DNA of 64,000 bases from Dichomitus squalens LYAD-421 SS1 (taxonomy: Eukaryota > Basidiomycota > Agaricomycetes > Polyporales > Polyporaceae). The position numbers and the translations under genes are program-made. Position 1 is the stretch's first letter. Each line of letters begins with the position of its first letter. Of the stretch, positions 11,352 to 22,361 are shown piece after piece. The stretch spans positions 124,957 through 188,956 of the forward strand of contig NW_006766911.1 of the NCBI RefSeq assembly GCF_000275845.1, read 5' to 3'. The notes under the pieces were generated by a model, which was given only the letters and a program-made list of their open reading frames with translations, had not been told where the DNA came from and searched no databases.

Positions 11352-11880
11352 GGTGATAGGGCAGAGACGCAGAGGCCGCTCTTGTACTGTTGCGACACAT
11401 GCTATACTTATACTGGGACGATCACCGGCAATAAGCGACTGGTTCCATGAAAGGACTTCTGCTGCCGACATAAATCGGGAGCTAATGAAGTATGATGGAG
11501 TTCTCTGTTTGAGGCGCCCTCCCAATTGTCCAGCGTAGTTCACCTCTGCAATAGCTTCCTCTGTAAACATATACCCATAGTCCTCTTGAACCTGCCCCTG
11601 CCAATGCATCCAGTGTATTCCTCCGTTCTCGCACAGCGATGTCCAACCAAACCAGGCTCATATCGGCTACGGGCGCTCAACTGTCAAGAGAGCACCGCTC
11701 CAGCACCACCTCGCAGCTTCTGAGAAGGAAGCCGAAGCCGCTAGAATTCGCATTCAACTGCATACATATCCAACTCAGGAGTAGTGCTGAACGGTTGCGA
11801 GAGCATACTCTGCAAAGGCATCTATACACCAATTGGCATGGGGCTGTATTTACCCTGGAGCAGATATTCGGGCGCTATCC
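11352..11880. other. Spacer between tandem P450 genes
   Basis: This is the promoter side of the 9298-11351 gene and the 3' flank of the next copy. No further exon or element was recognised. Confidence 0.5.
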
Positions 11881-13928
11881 TCAATCATCTTGCGCCAGTC
11901 CAAGGTATTGTTGGAGTTTCGACGAGCGGGGCTGCATCGTATATCGGTGCACCTTCGGGTGTCTGTCCAAATGCATTTCAATGAACGAAAGGCTGCAAGA
12001 TCGAGACACTACTAACGAGATGACGTTTGCATCGGTTGCCTCTCGCTTTATCTCCTTGGGAGCCCCGTGTTCGTCAACGGGCAGCTCAATCTTGAATGCC
12101 GCGAGGACACAGGCGCATAGAATGAAGAGCGTCGCCTGGGCAAAGTGTCGACCGGGACATACTCTAAACTCAATCCATGAATAGCGCAGTGGTAGGTTGT
12201 TGTGGTGAGTCTTACCTTCGACCGAATCCGAATAAAATTTCAGCTGGGTCTCGTTCGCCGACGTCAAATTCTCCACGAGAGTTCAAGAAGCGCTCAGGTT
12301 TGAAGTCCTCAGGATCTGGGTAAACATCGGGATCGCGTAGGATAGCCCTTCGTAGCACATCAATCCAGAGGTACTTCGCTTAGGCAGGTTTCAGCGTACC
12401 AGACATTGACAAATATAGTAGCGCCACCGGGGATAACGTAGCCATTGTATTCGTCGTCGGCGACAACCCGGTGGGGAACACCTATCGGGGTAACAGGATG
12501 CCACCTAAGCAACTCTTGAACCAGTGCATTGATGTATGGAAGCGATGGACGATCCGAGAATTCCGGGAGCCGTTCGGTACCAACGACCGCGTCCAATTCC
12601 GCTTGTGCCTTTTCCTGTGCCTGAGGATAGAGTGCCATGGCAAGTAAAAATGCTTCCATTGTGGCGTTAGTCTGGCAGATGCGTGAGTCTCGCTAGGCAA
12701 GGGATAACCACGACACAAAGATTCACCGTATCGGCCCCAGCTTTGTTTGATGTCAATCGGTGATACCTCACGTCAATCGCAGCGACCAGTGTATAACACG
12801 TACCGACGTACAGCGTCCCGGCTACTTCTTTACACATTCCCTCCAGCTGTGCATCCTCGTCCTCCGAGGCTCCAAGGATGCGGCTAACACCAGAGCCACT
12901 CGTATCACCTTCCCTCTGGTGGGCGATGCCTGTCAGTGAAGACATCGATGCTGCTTAGATCTTGCACTCACCATCGCCGTCTTAGCAGTCTCAAAGAGAT
13001 GATCTATGATGTACGATATATTCCGTTTGGCATCGGCTGCAAATTTCTTGAAACCACCACCTGGAAACCATGACGGTAGACAACGCAGTGCAGGAAAGGC
13101 CTCCACAGGAAATCTCCCAGGCATCACGATGGCTTCTCCGACTTCGGCCATCCGTTCCACCATCTTGAAGTACTTATCGTGCGCCTCGCGGATCTCAATA
13201 CCGTAAATCACCTCCATGACGATGGCAGCAAACGTACTAGTGGGAGAGAGGTTAGACTAAACCGACAGTTTTGCAACTGCATTAGGAGATGGGCTTACAA
13301 ACGAATATGCAGAGCCAAATCTTGGGGAGAGCGCAATATGCTTCGCACGAAACGACGCGCAACCTTCGACTGAATCGGCTGATATTCCCGCACGATGTCC
13401 GGCGTCAAAGTAGGGTGCACTGCGCGCCGGTGCTGGCGCCAACGCTGTCCATCATTCATCAGGGCAAACAGCCATTCATACCCAACTCTGAGCGATAGAT
13501 CAGTAGGCGTCGGGAGAAGATCTTGCTGAACGCACAGGGGTACCATAACAGATACTGGGCGATGGGAATAGTTGGCTGATCTCTTGTCTAGTAAGGCATA
13601 AGCCGCCTTTTGGGATCCCAAAACGATGGTAGACTGTCCCAACATGCTGAGGTGGACAACGTCGCCTGCCCGGAGAGCCTCTCATCAGTGATGATGTCAT
13701 GTATTCGAATTACGAACGCAGATGAGCACCGAATGTCTTGGTGAGGCCCGCAAACTCACGGCCGAGGTGTTCTCGAGGAAAATTGAGGATGTTGCCAATG
13801 ATGGGGAAAGGCGTGGGGCCAGGAGGGAGGTGTATGTTTCTTTTGCGTCGCGAGCGAACGGCTGTCGCAAGTAAGATGATTCCTATGGTAGCGTGCCAAA
13901 GCCACACGGGCATGATGTTGGGGACCAT
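11881..13928 (-). CDS. Cytochrome P450 monooxygenase
   Basis: Second intact P450 of the array, 513 residues. The ten exons are 13730-13928, 13536-13665, 13299-13487, 12972-13236, 12804-12915, 12727-12740, 12400-12671, 12216-12347, 12017-12163 and 11881-11962. The start at 13928 places a membrane anchor ([19 protein letters not shown]) before [13 protein letters not shown]. Diagnostic motifs are AGADT (I helix), [11 protein letters not shown] (ExxR), [12 protein letters not shown] (PERF) and FGFGRRVCPG with the haem cysteine. The C-terminus is [18 protein letters not shown]. Exon lengths match the neighbouring copy except for exons 5 and 10, so the two are recent duplicates. A role in xenobiotic or secondary-metabolite oxidation is a family-level inference. 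No terpene cyclase or other pathway gene is seen beside it. Confidence 0.93.
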
Positions 13929-15056
13929 CTCTAGGGGAGGCGAGCAGCAGCTGCACTCAACTGGTGGTATTTGAAGGAGAGAAGCCCGACCATCCTTGTT
14001 TGCACCCACGCCGCACTTCTGCTGGAAGTATAAAATCATCTGGGGAACCCCGTGAGCATACGAGGAATTGCGATATACTCAAAGCGGCAACCAGGGTAGC
14101 CCTTCTCGAAGCGTCATTCGATGATCAGCTATATATGCGGACCTTTGACCGCAAGTGCCCCCGTATCGGCTAGACTGGGCGTTACCGTGGCTGACACATG
14201 CTAGTCCGCTATCCTGGTGTCTTTGTACTAGAGTCGGGTGCGCTCCGTCGTACCAGCATTCATTACGTCTACGTTATGTGCCTGAAGTCCAATTGTAAGG
14301 AGAAAGATTGAGCAACGCCCCCTCAACTGTTATGAAAATGACATTCTCACCCATACAGGCGTGCTGATATACTGATCTTGCTCGTCAGCACTCTACAGGT
14401 ACTCGACGCTCACTGGCAGGGAAGGACACAAGGATGTCAAAGTCGGCCAGGATGCACCATTACCGTGGGAGTGAAAGCCTCACTGCGTACACGATAGGTG
14501 ACGTCAGATACTGGCAAATCTCCTACTTCAGCCCACGGGATGGTACAACAACGAAGTGAGGTGAAGAGAATCTTGACTAGGAGCGTCTGACGACGCGTCT
14601 ATGGTTGGCAGCGCAAATCGAAGGAGGATGCGATATGTCCCATGATAGCCGTCAGAGCGATAGGTGGGCCTATCGGGAGTGCGACCTTACAGCGCAGTTC
14701 CCCGACACGTCCACAAAGGTAGCATGAATGACATCGAGGCGACTGTCACGGCTAAGCCTGGTCATGCTAGCGCTCTATGATCCGTGGGATGAGCTGTTGA
14801 GCGTCAGGATTTCAGCATGCATCGCGTCATAGGGACAAGGAACCCGCACACTTGCTTAATCTCCGACTCCATCTAGGACGACTGGTAGAAGAGCCGCTGG
14901 ACCCAGACAGTTCCGAACCGATAGCCATCAGGTACTCTTGTGCGGCTCTGCGAATTATGTCATTCATACAAACTGTACCTGCCTACTGAGAATTCAGCCA
15001 ATCTGCGCGCATATCTTACAATCCATCCAACCGTCCGTCACTCCAGACAGGTCCGT
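13929..15056. other. Intergenic, no gene recognised
   Basis: This is the promoter side of the outermost P450 and the 3' flank of the phosphatase gene. No coding pattern with family motifs was seen. Confidence 0.5.
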
Positions 15057-17534
15057 TCAAACGACACCTTCATACGGAGGAGGCGCGCCGCGACCCACGA
15101 GAATCATATCATCGAGGACATCATCATGCTCCGTACGCTTGTACGTCCGGATAGTCTCTCCATAGTCGGATATATCGTAGATCCGGAATCTCCGGTCGAA
15201 GCCGATCTGCCCATACCCGGAGTACGAGCTGCCAAGACACGGCAGGATTTAGTGCTAGTGCCGATAGGTGCTCCAACCAAACGAAGAGTACTCACCCTCC
15301 ACCCCCAAAGCAGAGCCACACGCCCTTGACGCGCTTGCAGTTGTCCGAATCTAGGAGCGCTCATGTTAGCTCGACGCACGTGTGCAACGATACAGCGGTA
15401 ACATACTGTGCTGATGCCCATTGGCGACGACTTTGACTTCAGTCGCGCGCCTGCCTGCCCGATGGTCGCTCTCGAATGCCTGGAGCAGGCCCTTGTGGAA
15501 GAACCCTGCCGACTTCTTGGAGGCGCCGCTCTCTTCGAGCACGTTTCCAACATCCAAGGGCTGGCCAGTGACTGGGTCCACGTCAGCAGCTGCACCGCTC
15601 TCTTGCCTGCAGGTGAGACCGTCAGCGGCAGCATACAAGAGTCGTCTCCTTGTGCAGCTTACATGGGTATATGGAAAAACATCATCGCATTCGGCTTCGC
15701 GAGGCGCTTCGAGTTTGGCAAGACCTGATCGGCAGCTTGGCGCTTCCATACGCTTCCGAGATCCTTCGCTCCGTCAGGGGTGAATGGACGCTCAATGGCG
15801 TCAATGGAAGCTAGAGAGGTGGACATGAGCGTCACGCTGAGCAGCATTTCGTAACAAGACGCACAGGATTCTTGGAGGAACCAGTCGATCTGGTCTTGCC
15901 GGAGATAGTCATAGTCCGAGGCATGGAAAATCCCCCACCAGTCCTGGACACCGCTGCTGTATGCGCCGGAATCGAGGAAGTACAGGGTGAGGAGATGGGA
16001 CATGGATCTTCAAAGGTCGTTAGCTCGCCTGAGTCGCGCTTTTCGCAACGACGCACGTACGGGTCTGCGCTCTTGACTTTCAACACGTAGTTGCCCACTC
16101 CATGAACATCCTTCGGACCGCGCTCGACAAGGCTGTACGGGAGTCCCTGCAGATACCTTAGCTGCGCCTCTCTGCTCATCCCGTCCTCGTCGTCGTGATT
16201 GCCGAATATGGCAGCCCATGGGATCTGGCGGTCAACCACAGCCTTGGCGAACTTCGCGAGGACGGATCGCTCGTCCCAGCTAGACATCTGGCCGTTAAGT
16301 TGATCGCCCGTAAAGACTACGAAGTCTGGCTTCTCGATATCGAGCACGCGCGACAGGAGGGTCGTTGTGAGGTTGTCTGACTCGGTGCAGGGAGAAAGGA
16401 TGGTGTCTCTACACGTCCCAACGCTGACGGAGTAATGAAGATCCGCAATTTGCATAATTTTGAACTTGCCGTCGCGCGAGAAGTGCAGTGGAGGGGCGCG
16501 AGGCGGTGCTATTTGACATCGCACGTCAACTGGGAATGCAGCTGAATGCAAGATTGCAGACTTACGCTTGACGCCTTTACGGTACGTCAGCCATACAGGC
16601 TCTCGCGGTCCTCCGCCGTCGTACGTGGCCTGCTGCACCCTCTCGAAGCCGTACCATGGCTGATCGGACCCAAAGAGGACGTCTATTTCGGTGATGAGAT
16701 CGCTCTTGCGTTCGGCGTCCGTCATGTCTCGCCATGTCTTCTCCGCCTTGTACCACAAATATCGTTTCTCCCCAAACGGATTCAGAGGATGCGCGACCTT
16801 AATCCAGGAGTGGCTGAACGGGGACGGAGTCTCCTTCTCGGGAAGAACACGGATTTCGGTGACGAGGGGAATATCGTGTCTCCGCGTCCTACGGTAGTAG
16901 ACATTCTGGGACAAGGAAGTTTGGAATGCAACAATGTTGAGAAAAGAGAGCGAAACTCACTAGGCTCTTCATGCTGACTTGTAGCTTCAAGTTACGCTCC
17001 ACCCGGACCCATTTGCCCTTCTTAGCGTCGTCTTCCTTGGTCGAAGGCGGGGTGCAGAACTCCGACGCCATTGAGGGTATGAGCCACGGGTCGACCAAGC
17101 ACTCCGTGATGTGAATCTCGGACACTGAAAGGTAAGTCTTCAACCAAGCCCCGCAAGCTAATCGAACGAACGAAGTACTCACATCCGGTGTCATGCTGCA
17201 TGAGAGGATCCCACACGTCTAGAGGAAGGCTAGCAACGTCCAAGTCGTCCGAGCTGGTCGTGACGTTCCACCAATCCACCCCTTCGGGTACACTGCTTCC
17301 ACTGCTTGGCGACTCCAGGTCATCTGCAGGCCTCGAAGAGCCCGATACCTGTCCCGTGAGATCGTTTACAGTATCCCATGACTGCCATCCGAGCTTCTGC
17401 AGGCTTCCGGGACCGGGCGTGGGTTGGTAGAGCACGAAGATGAATGTGAGCAAGCAAGAGAATGCGATGATCGACGCCGTAGGCACGAAGATGGAACGAA
17501 GGAAGCGAGCGAATCGAAACAGGGAGAAAGCCAT
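15057..17534 (-). CDS. Membrane-anchored calcineurin-like metallophosphatase (Dcr2-like)
   Basis: Nine exons (17183-17534, 16961-17124, 16566-16905, 16061-16508, 15865-16007, 15663-15810, 15407-15606, 15296-15350, 15057-15228) give 673 residues in one phase. An N-terminal transmembrane segment (about residues 15-35, VPTASIIAFSCLLTFIFVLY) suggests a type II membrane protein. The two-metal phosphoesterase signatures occur in order: KIMQIADLHYS, FTGDQLNG, IFGNHDDED, VVANGHQHN, and the closing KGVWLCFGGGGSYSGYG. This matches the Dcr2/Sia1 group of fungal phosphatases; yeast Dcr2 dephosphorylates Sic1 and Ire1. The ATG at 17534 was chosen because the codon two positions earlier is TTG. Which substrate it acts on here cannot be read from sequence. 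Confidence 0.9.
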
Positions 17535-19813
17535 CTTCAAGGTGGTCGTTCGTCCTGAAGAGACTTAGCTGCGCAGGGCGAGCATGAATAGTGCTGACGG
17601 AGGGAGTTGAGGAAGACTTTGCCGAGAATGTCCCGCATAGCAGCGAAATCATACCTAAACCCTAACCCCACGACGCAAACACCCTAAAGGGCGCGCGTAC
17701 AACTGGCACACCGCATGCATGATTGAACATGTACAGTCGCCACTATTGTGCATGACTTCACCCATCTTTAATCAATGCACTCTCCAGATCGCCATGAGAG
17801 CTATCGGTTCTGCTTCTTGACTATGCCCAGAGTACTCATGACGGCCGGTCGTCATTCGAGGCGCCTTGATCCGCTGCGTCTTGTACTCCGAGCAGGCCTA
17901 GGACTTGTCAACTGTGCTGGCTCATCTCAATCTGGAATTCTTCGAATCGGCATGACTGTCGCGACTCTACATATCAGCTTCTTCGGGTCTATCTGTCTGG
18001 CGGATGTTGCCTTCTAATCACAAGAGCCCGGCCCAAGCATGCCGTGACCTTGTGTAGTAGCCAAGGGCGCAGCTGGGCTGACCTCAAGAGCGTTGTAACG
18101 TTCCGATGGTGATGCCGTCAATCCTAAAACCACTCGTCGTGAACTTCATGTGTGTGCTGACACGTGTTGCTATCATTTCCGTCCGTTATACTCTTGCTTA
18201 CCTTGGATATCTATTTCGCAGCTGCACTATCAACATATGGTGCCGGGATGTTGATGAGCGACGTGCCTACGTGCCTCTTTAATCATTCTAGTCTTGGCCT
18301 GTTTCTATCACCACTGGAGCGACAGAAGCCACAGGCAGACAGAGCGCAGCAGGCCACAGTTGGTATCGTCAGGGTCAGCGCTCAAGGGCTGAGTTGTTCG
18401 AGCATTTTCTATACGCAGTGATTAATCACGCAGATATGTAGAATCGGCGACTCCACTCTCCTGGTGGCTCGACCATCGGCGATCGGCCGTGAGATGCGGC
18501 ATTATCCCATGATTGCTCTGTGGTACACCATCCAAATACTCACGGTTAGCTTCGCCGGTACGCCACCTGCAACGTAATCGACCGCGGCAGTAGACGGGTA
18601 TCCTCACCGCGTGTACTACAGGACAACAGCCGAGGACGTTACACTCAGGGTACGCGTCAAATGATGCGCCGCAATGTGCCTCCGCTCTGGCCCACATGAG
18701 GCGACTCGGCTTCGTGACACAGCATGAGCTACTCACTTGCCGTTTCCTCTCATCCTTTCCGTTCCTCTTGGAATGCAATTACATCCGCTTCATTCACCAA
18801 ATGCTTAGTTGCAGACCGGACCGCTTTTCATTACGGGAATTGGAGCCACCAGACCACTCGCCTGTGCTTGTCTCCCGAGCGGTCCCCTCAATGCAAAGGC
18901 AATACAGACGTGTACACTCGACCGCTGCTCATGGCAACATGTCGCTATGCTGTCGAGGCCGTCCACAAGATCACCAAGCATTCAGCAGAATATCCAGTCG
19001 GCGCCCCACGAAGCACCGACGCTGCTGCACAGCCACACCGACGTGCATCGTTCACCGGTCCCCGCCCTACCGCGATGGGGAATAAGCTTGGCGATGAGCG
19101 TCGGCTTAGCGCATGCATTTTTGCTCACGGGTCGCTCTGCATACGTCGAGGCCGAGACAGGCTGTGCTCACGAACCCTGGTAGCGCGTAGGTAAATCTAG
19201 GTAAGCCTTGAGGCACCTCCCTATCTTGACTCGCTCATCCTCGGCAGCAAACTTTTCTCTTCTGCTGTGCTCTCAGGTGAGATACTCGCGCACTAGGAGT
19301 CATATAGTGCTATACTTGTCTGTCTGGATGCTACTGTCTTTCTCAACAATCGTGTCGAGATCCGCCTCTTGCCTATATCGCCGCTCACAGTTTTTCTCCT
19401 ACCAACAAGCCAAGCTCATACACATTTAGTGAGTCATCCGCTTTGTCGAGTCATTTTTTATCTCGTTGGTTACTCCCTCAAAGATTGGCACTGCATCTCG
19501 GTGATGTGCTGTCAAAGTTAACTTTGTAGGGCCCATGCTGTGTTGCCCACCGAGAGTTGAGACCCAAGAAGGCATGTAGCACACTTCGAATGCATCCGAT
19601 TCCTACCAAGACGAGTAATCGGTTGCGCATGCAGGCACCGAGAGCAAGAACAGAGTATTGAGGACATGGCCTAAGCGGTGAAGAGACGAAGGTATAAGAG
19701 CTAGGTGACCGCACGCCTCTCATAGTCATTTTCATTTTCAAAACAACTCTTTCCTCTCTCATCGAGACGAACAACTGCCCTAGTACTAGAAGCGCATATA
19801 CTCCCTAGCCAGC
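17535..19813. other. Intergenic, 2.3 kb, no gene recognised
   Basis: It holds a short telomere-like tract (17654-17669) upstream of the phosphatase and a TATA-like site before the zinc-cluster gene. Open frames around 18.7-19.2 kb overlap in several phases without motifs. Confidence 0.45.
19693..19698 (+). promoter_or_regulatory. TATA-like box of the zinc-cluster gene
   Basis: TATAAG about 116 bases upstream of the ATG at 19814, followed by a pyrimidine-rich stretch typical of fungal core promoters. Confidence 0.45.
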
Positions 19814-20635
19814 ATGCAGTATAACTATCACGACGATCGGACTTCAAATCCGCCAAACTCCCAGCCACCCTCCCACCAGGTGGTTACATGGTTAGACGGT
19901 CTCGCGTCTCAGCAGTACGGTATCGACCCCCGAGTCTACGCCGACCCGCGCGCGGTGGGACAGTACCCCGCATCTCCATATCACGGTGTAACTTCGTCGA
20001 CACCCTCGCACCCGTCAGCGGCATACCCTTCAGCATCGTACCCGACAGCTACCCCCGGCTCCTATGTCGAGGCTCCCGCTTCGTACCCGACCGAGTCGTA
20101 CTCGTCACATTCGCATCAGGCGCCGTACCGGCCTGCGACACATGACCCCTACTCTGTACAGCACGCGTCGCTGAACGCACACCCCGGCTCTGCGCCGGTC
20201 TTCCTGTACCCGCCTTCGCACGCCGGTCCGCCAGCCCCGTACTCTGGATCGCCTTCGGCATATCCATCATCCCTACCGACGTACTCCGACGACCCAGATG
20301 CCTTGTCAGGGGAGGGCTCCAGCCGCCGCAGGGAGTGGTCCCAGCATATGACCCTAACGGGTGCACCTAGAGAGCGCATCGCAGTCGCGTGCGACCGCTG
20401 CCGTTCTCGCAAGATGAAATGCGACGGGGCTCAGCCCTCGTGCAGTAATTGCCAGCGGGCGGCGCACCAGGGTGTGGTATGCCAGTACCAGCCTGAGCCA
20501 GGGCGACGGGGCCCGGACCAGGGACAGCGGACACGGGGTCCCCCTGGTCAGCGGAAACCACGGTCGGCGGCGGCGCTGCGTGAGCAGGATGGTTCTTTCG
20601 GGGACTCGTCCGGTTACCCTTGGGGGACGTATTGA
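19814..20635 (+). CDS. Small Zn(II)2Cys6 DNA-binding protein
   Basis: This is a single-exon gene of 273 residues. The first 185 residues are rich in Pro, Ser, Tyr and Ala, low complexity and probably disordered. Near residue 195 comes the binuclear zinc cluster ACDRCRSRKMKCDGAQP, then SCSNCQRAAHQGVVCQY, with C-x2-C-x6-C, C-x2-C and the final cysteine in the Gal4-type order. A short basic, Gly/Pro-rich tail follows. There is no fungal-specific transcription factor middle homology region, so this is a minimal DNA-binding protein with its cluster near the C-terminus, the reverse of the usual order. A nuclear role in transcription is inferred from the zinc cluster. Similar short proteins occur in many Agaricomycetes, with unknown targets. 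Confidence 0.85.
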   Translation: MQYNYHDDRTSNPPNSQPPSHQVVTWLDGLASQQYGIDPRVYADPRAVGQYPASPYHGVTSSTPSHPSAAYPSASYPTATPGSYVEAPASYPTESYSSHSHQAPYRPATHDPYSVQHASLNAHPGSAPVFLYPPSHAGPPAPYSGSPSAYPSSLPTYSDDPDALSGEGSSRRREWSQHMTLTGAPRERIAVACDRCRSRKMKCDGAQPSCSNCQRAAHQGVVCQYQPEPGRRGPDQGQRTRGPPGQRKPRSAAALREQDGSFGDSSGYPWGTY

Positions 20636-21555
20636 AGGACACTACAGATACCACTCATGACGATCAGCGACTCGTAACGTTCTGGAACGGATGATACACG
20701 ATACCTACTCTACCCAACCGTCCGTGATTTTTTGAACCGACCCCCTATCATACCCAGTGACTACTAGTAGACCTTTGAACGGACTTGCGAATGCTTCTGT
20801 AGCCTAGTGCAATGTATAATACTTTCTCGACATGTAAGTGTAAGCTGGCGGGTCGCGACATCATGTAGTGTAGCTTGCAGCACGAATGAGATCCGATGCT
20901 ACTTGGAAGGGGAAGTAGGACGCGTCAGTGGCGCGAAGTTGTTGCAGGTGTCTTGGAGCTCTGGAGCTCGAGGGTTGTCAACGTCGTCCACGGCTTGTAT
21001 GCAAGGCATGTTCAAGTGCGGCGGCGAGTTCCGGTACCCGCTGACAACATGCCATGGAGCCTCCGCCGCAGTGTCCCCTGATGTCTGCATCTCAAAACCA
21101 GAACTTACCTTACCGAGGCCCCCACCCTCTCCCGCGGGCGAAGGGAGGTTTGATACCCTCATGGGCAATTAGCCCTGTGGGTTATAACCCTCGTTGTACG
21201 TCCCTCATCGGCGACATCAGAGAACGCCTTCGGCTCAGTGGGGCCGAAGGCGCACTATGAGTGTAGATCACGTAGTTACCATGTAGTGGCAAGATATGGT
21301 TTCATTCTCCGAATAAGCATCATCAATCCAGCTTCTTATCAGAGGCATTTAAGAAGTATAGAAGCGGTCCCTCCAAGAGTATTGTCTCTTGCCTTGCACC
21401 ATGATAGTACGTCCCTAACCTTTGCCAGTCAATTCCTCTCAGACGATGGACTCCCCGGAACGTCCGTTTTATTGGCACGACGTCCCCTGGCCAGACGATC
21501 TACAATCGTCTCCGGATATCTCCGAACAGGCGTACTGCGAATCAGCCGACTCCTA
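20636..21555. other. Intergenic, no gene recognised
   Basis: This is the 3' flank of the zinc-cluster gene. A 37-codon frame at about 21446-21559 has no motif. Confidence 0.45.
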
Positions 21556-21578
21556 CTAGTGCGACCCCAGAAGCGACG
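21556..21578 (+). repeat. Left terminal inverted repeat
   Basis: It pairs with 22246-22268; one mismatch in 23 bases. It is preceded by the TA duplication. Confidence 0.8.
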
Positions 21579-22245
21579 CATTAAGCGCCTGACCCCAGAA
21601 GCGACTGACACGCCTCCAGGTCTCGCATTTCCCTGTCAATAAATGTACAAATGTTACACATGAGACTATGTGCTTCTGAACTATTACTCCCACAAAGAAC
21701 GAAGGAAATCGGGAGAAATTCGCTCCCGATACAAGTCAATCTGAGTAGGGTTCCAGGGGTTTACTAACCTTGTTGAATTGCCACAAAGAGATCGGCATGG
21801 CCGATCTTCTTGTAACTCCAGGAATTATTTCTAACATGTGCACTGAGTATGATTATTCAGTTTTCGAAGGATTACGGATTGCGGTACCTGAGGAATGGGA
21901 AGGGGGTCTCTCGAGCGTGACATTCAGCCACTGACCGAGATAAGGCTGACTTTGATTATGAGCGCCTCGACTAGTGTTCCCTCCGCCAACGTCGTTATCA
22001 AACGACTGATAATGGCGGTGTTTAAATCGGCAGTCTTCGGCACCGTGACCATTGGTGACAATCTGTGGGCGCCTTTCCGTCGTTTCTGGGGTCAGACGTG
22101 TAATGCCACGATGCTCGAAGCAAAATTCCACCGATTGCCTTCATATTTTACGGGTATATACTGTCTGCGATACAGATCAAGTGTGCCAAATTTGAGATTT
22201 ATGGGGGAAGATGCGATGGAGATATGCACGAAATACATTCTGGGC

Positions 22246-22268
22246 CGTCGCTTCTGGGGTCACACTAG
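22246..22268 (-). repeat. Right terminal inverted repeat
   Basis: It pairs with 21556-21578 and is followed by TA. Confidence 0.8.
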
Positions 22269-22361
22269 TATCTTCGCATCGAGGATAGCCCGATAGCACA
22301 AATCCCGACACCTCCAGTCAGTACAACTCCAAATCTACGCTAGCTGGACAGCTCAGATCAT

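Larger units (their letters stand above)
21556..22268. mobile_element. Non-autonomous TA-flanked DNA transposon (Tc1/mariner or pogo-like MITE)
   Basis: Two 23-base terminal inverted repeats, 21556-21578 and 22246-22268, match at 22 positions; the left one begins CTAGTGCGACCCCAGAAG. The element is bordered by TA on both sides (21554-21555 and 22269-22270), the target duplication of Tc1/mariner-type transposons. The core TGACCCCAGAAGCGAC recurs inside each end in the matching orientation (21590-21605 and, with one change, 22079-22094), a subterminal repeat layout seen in fungal pogo/Fot1-type elements. The 713-bp interior encodes no transposase, so the copy would depend on an enzyme encoded elsewhere. 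Superfamily placement is inferred from the TA duplication only. Confidence 0.75.

Noticed and set aside
21446..21559. A 37-codon frame considered as a mating pheromone precursor
   Set aside because: It lacks a C-terminal CaaX box and runs into the transposon end.
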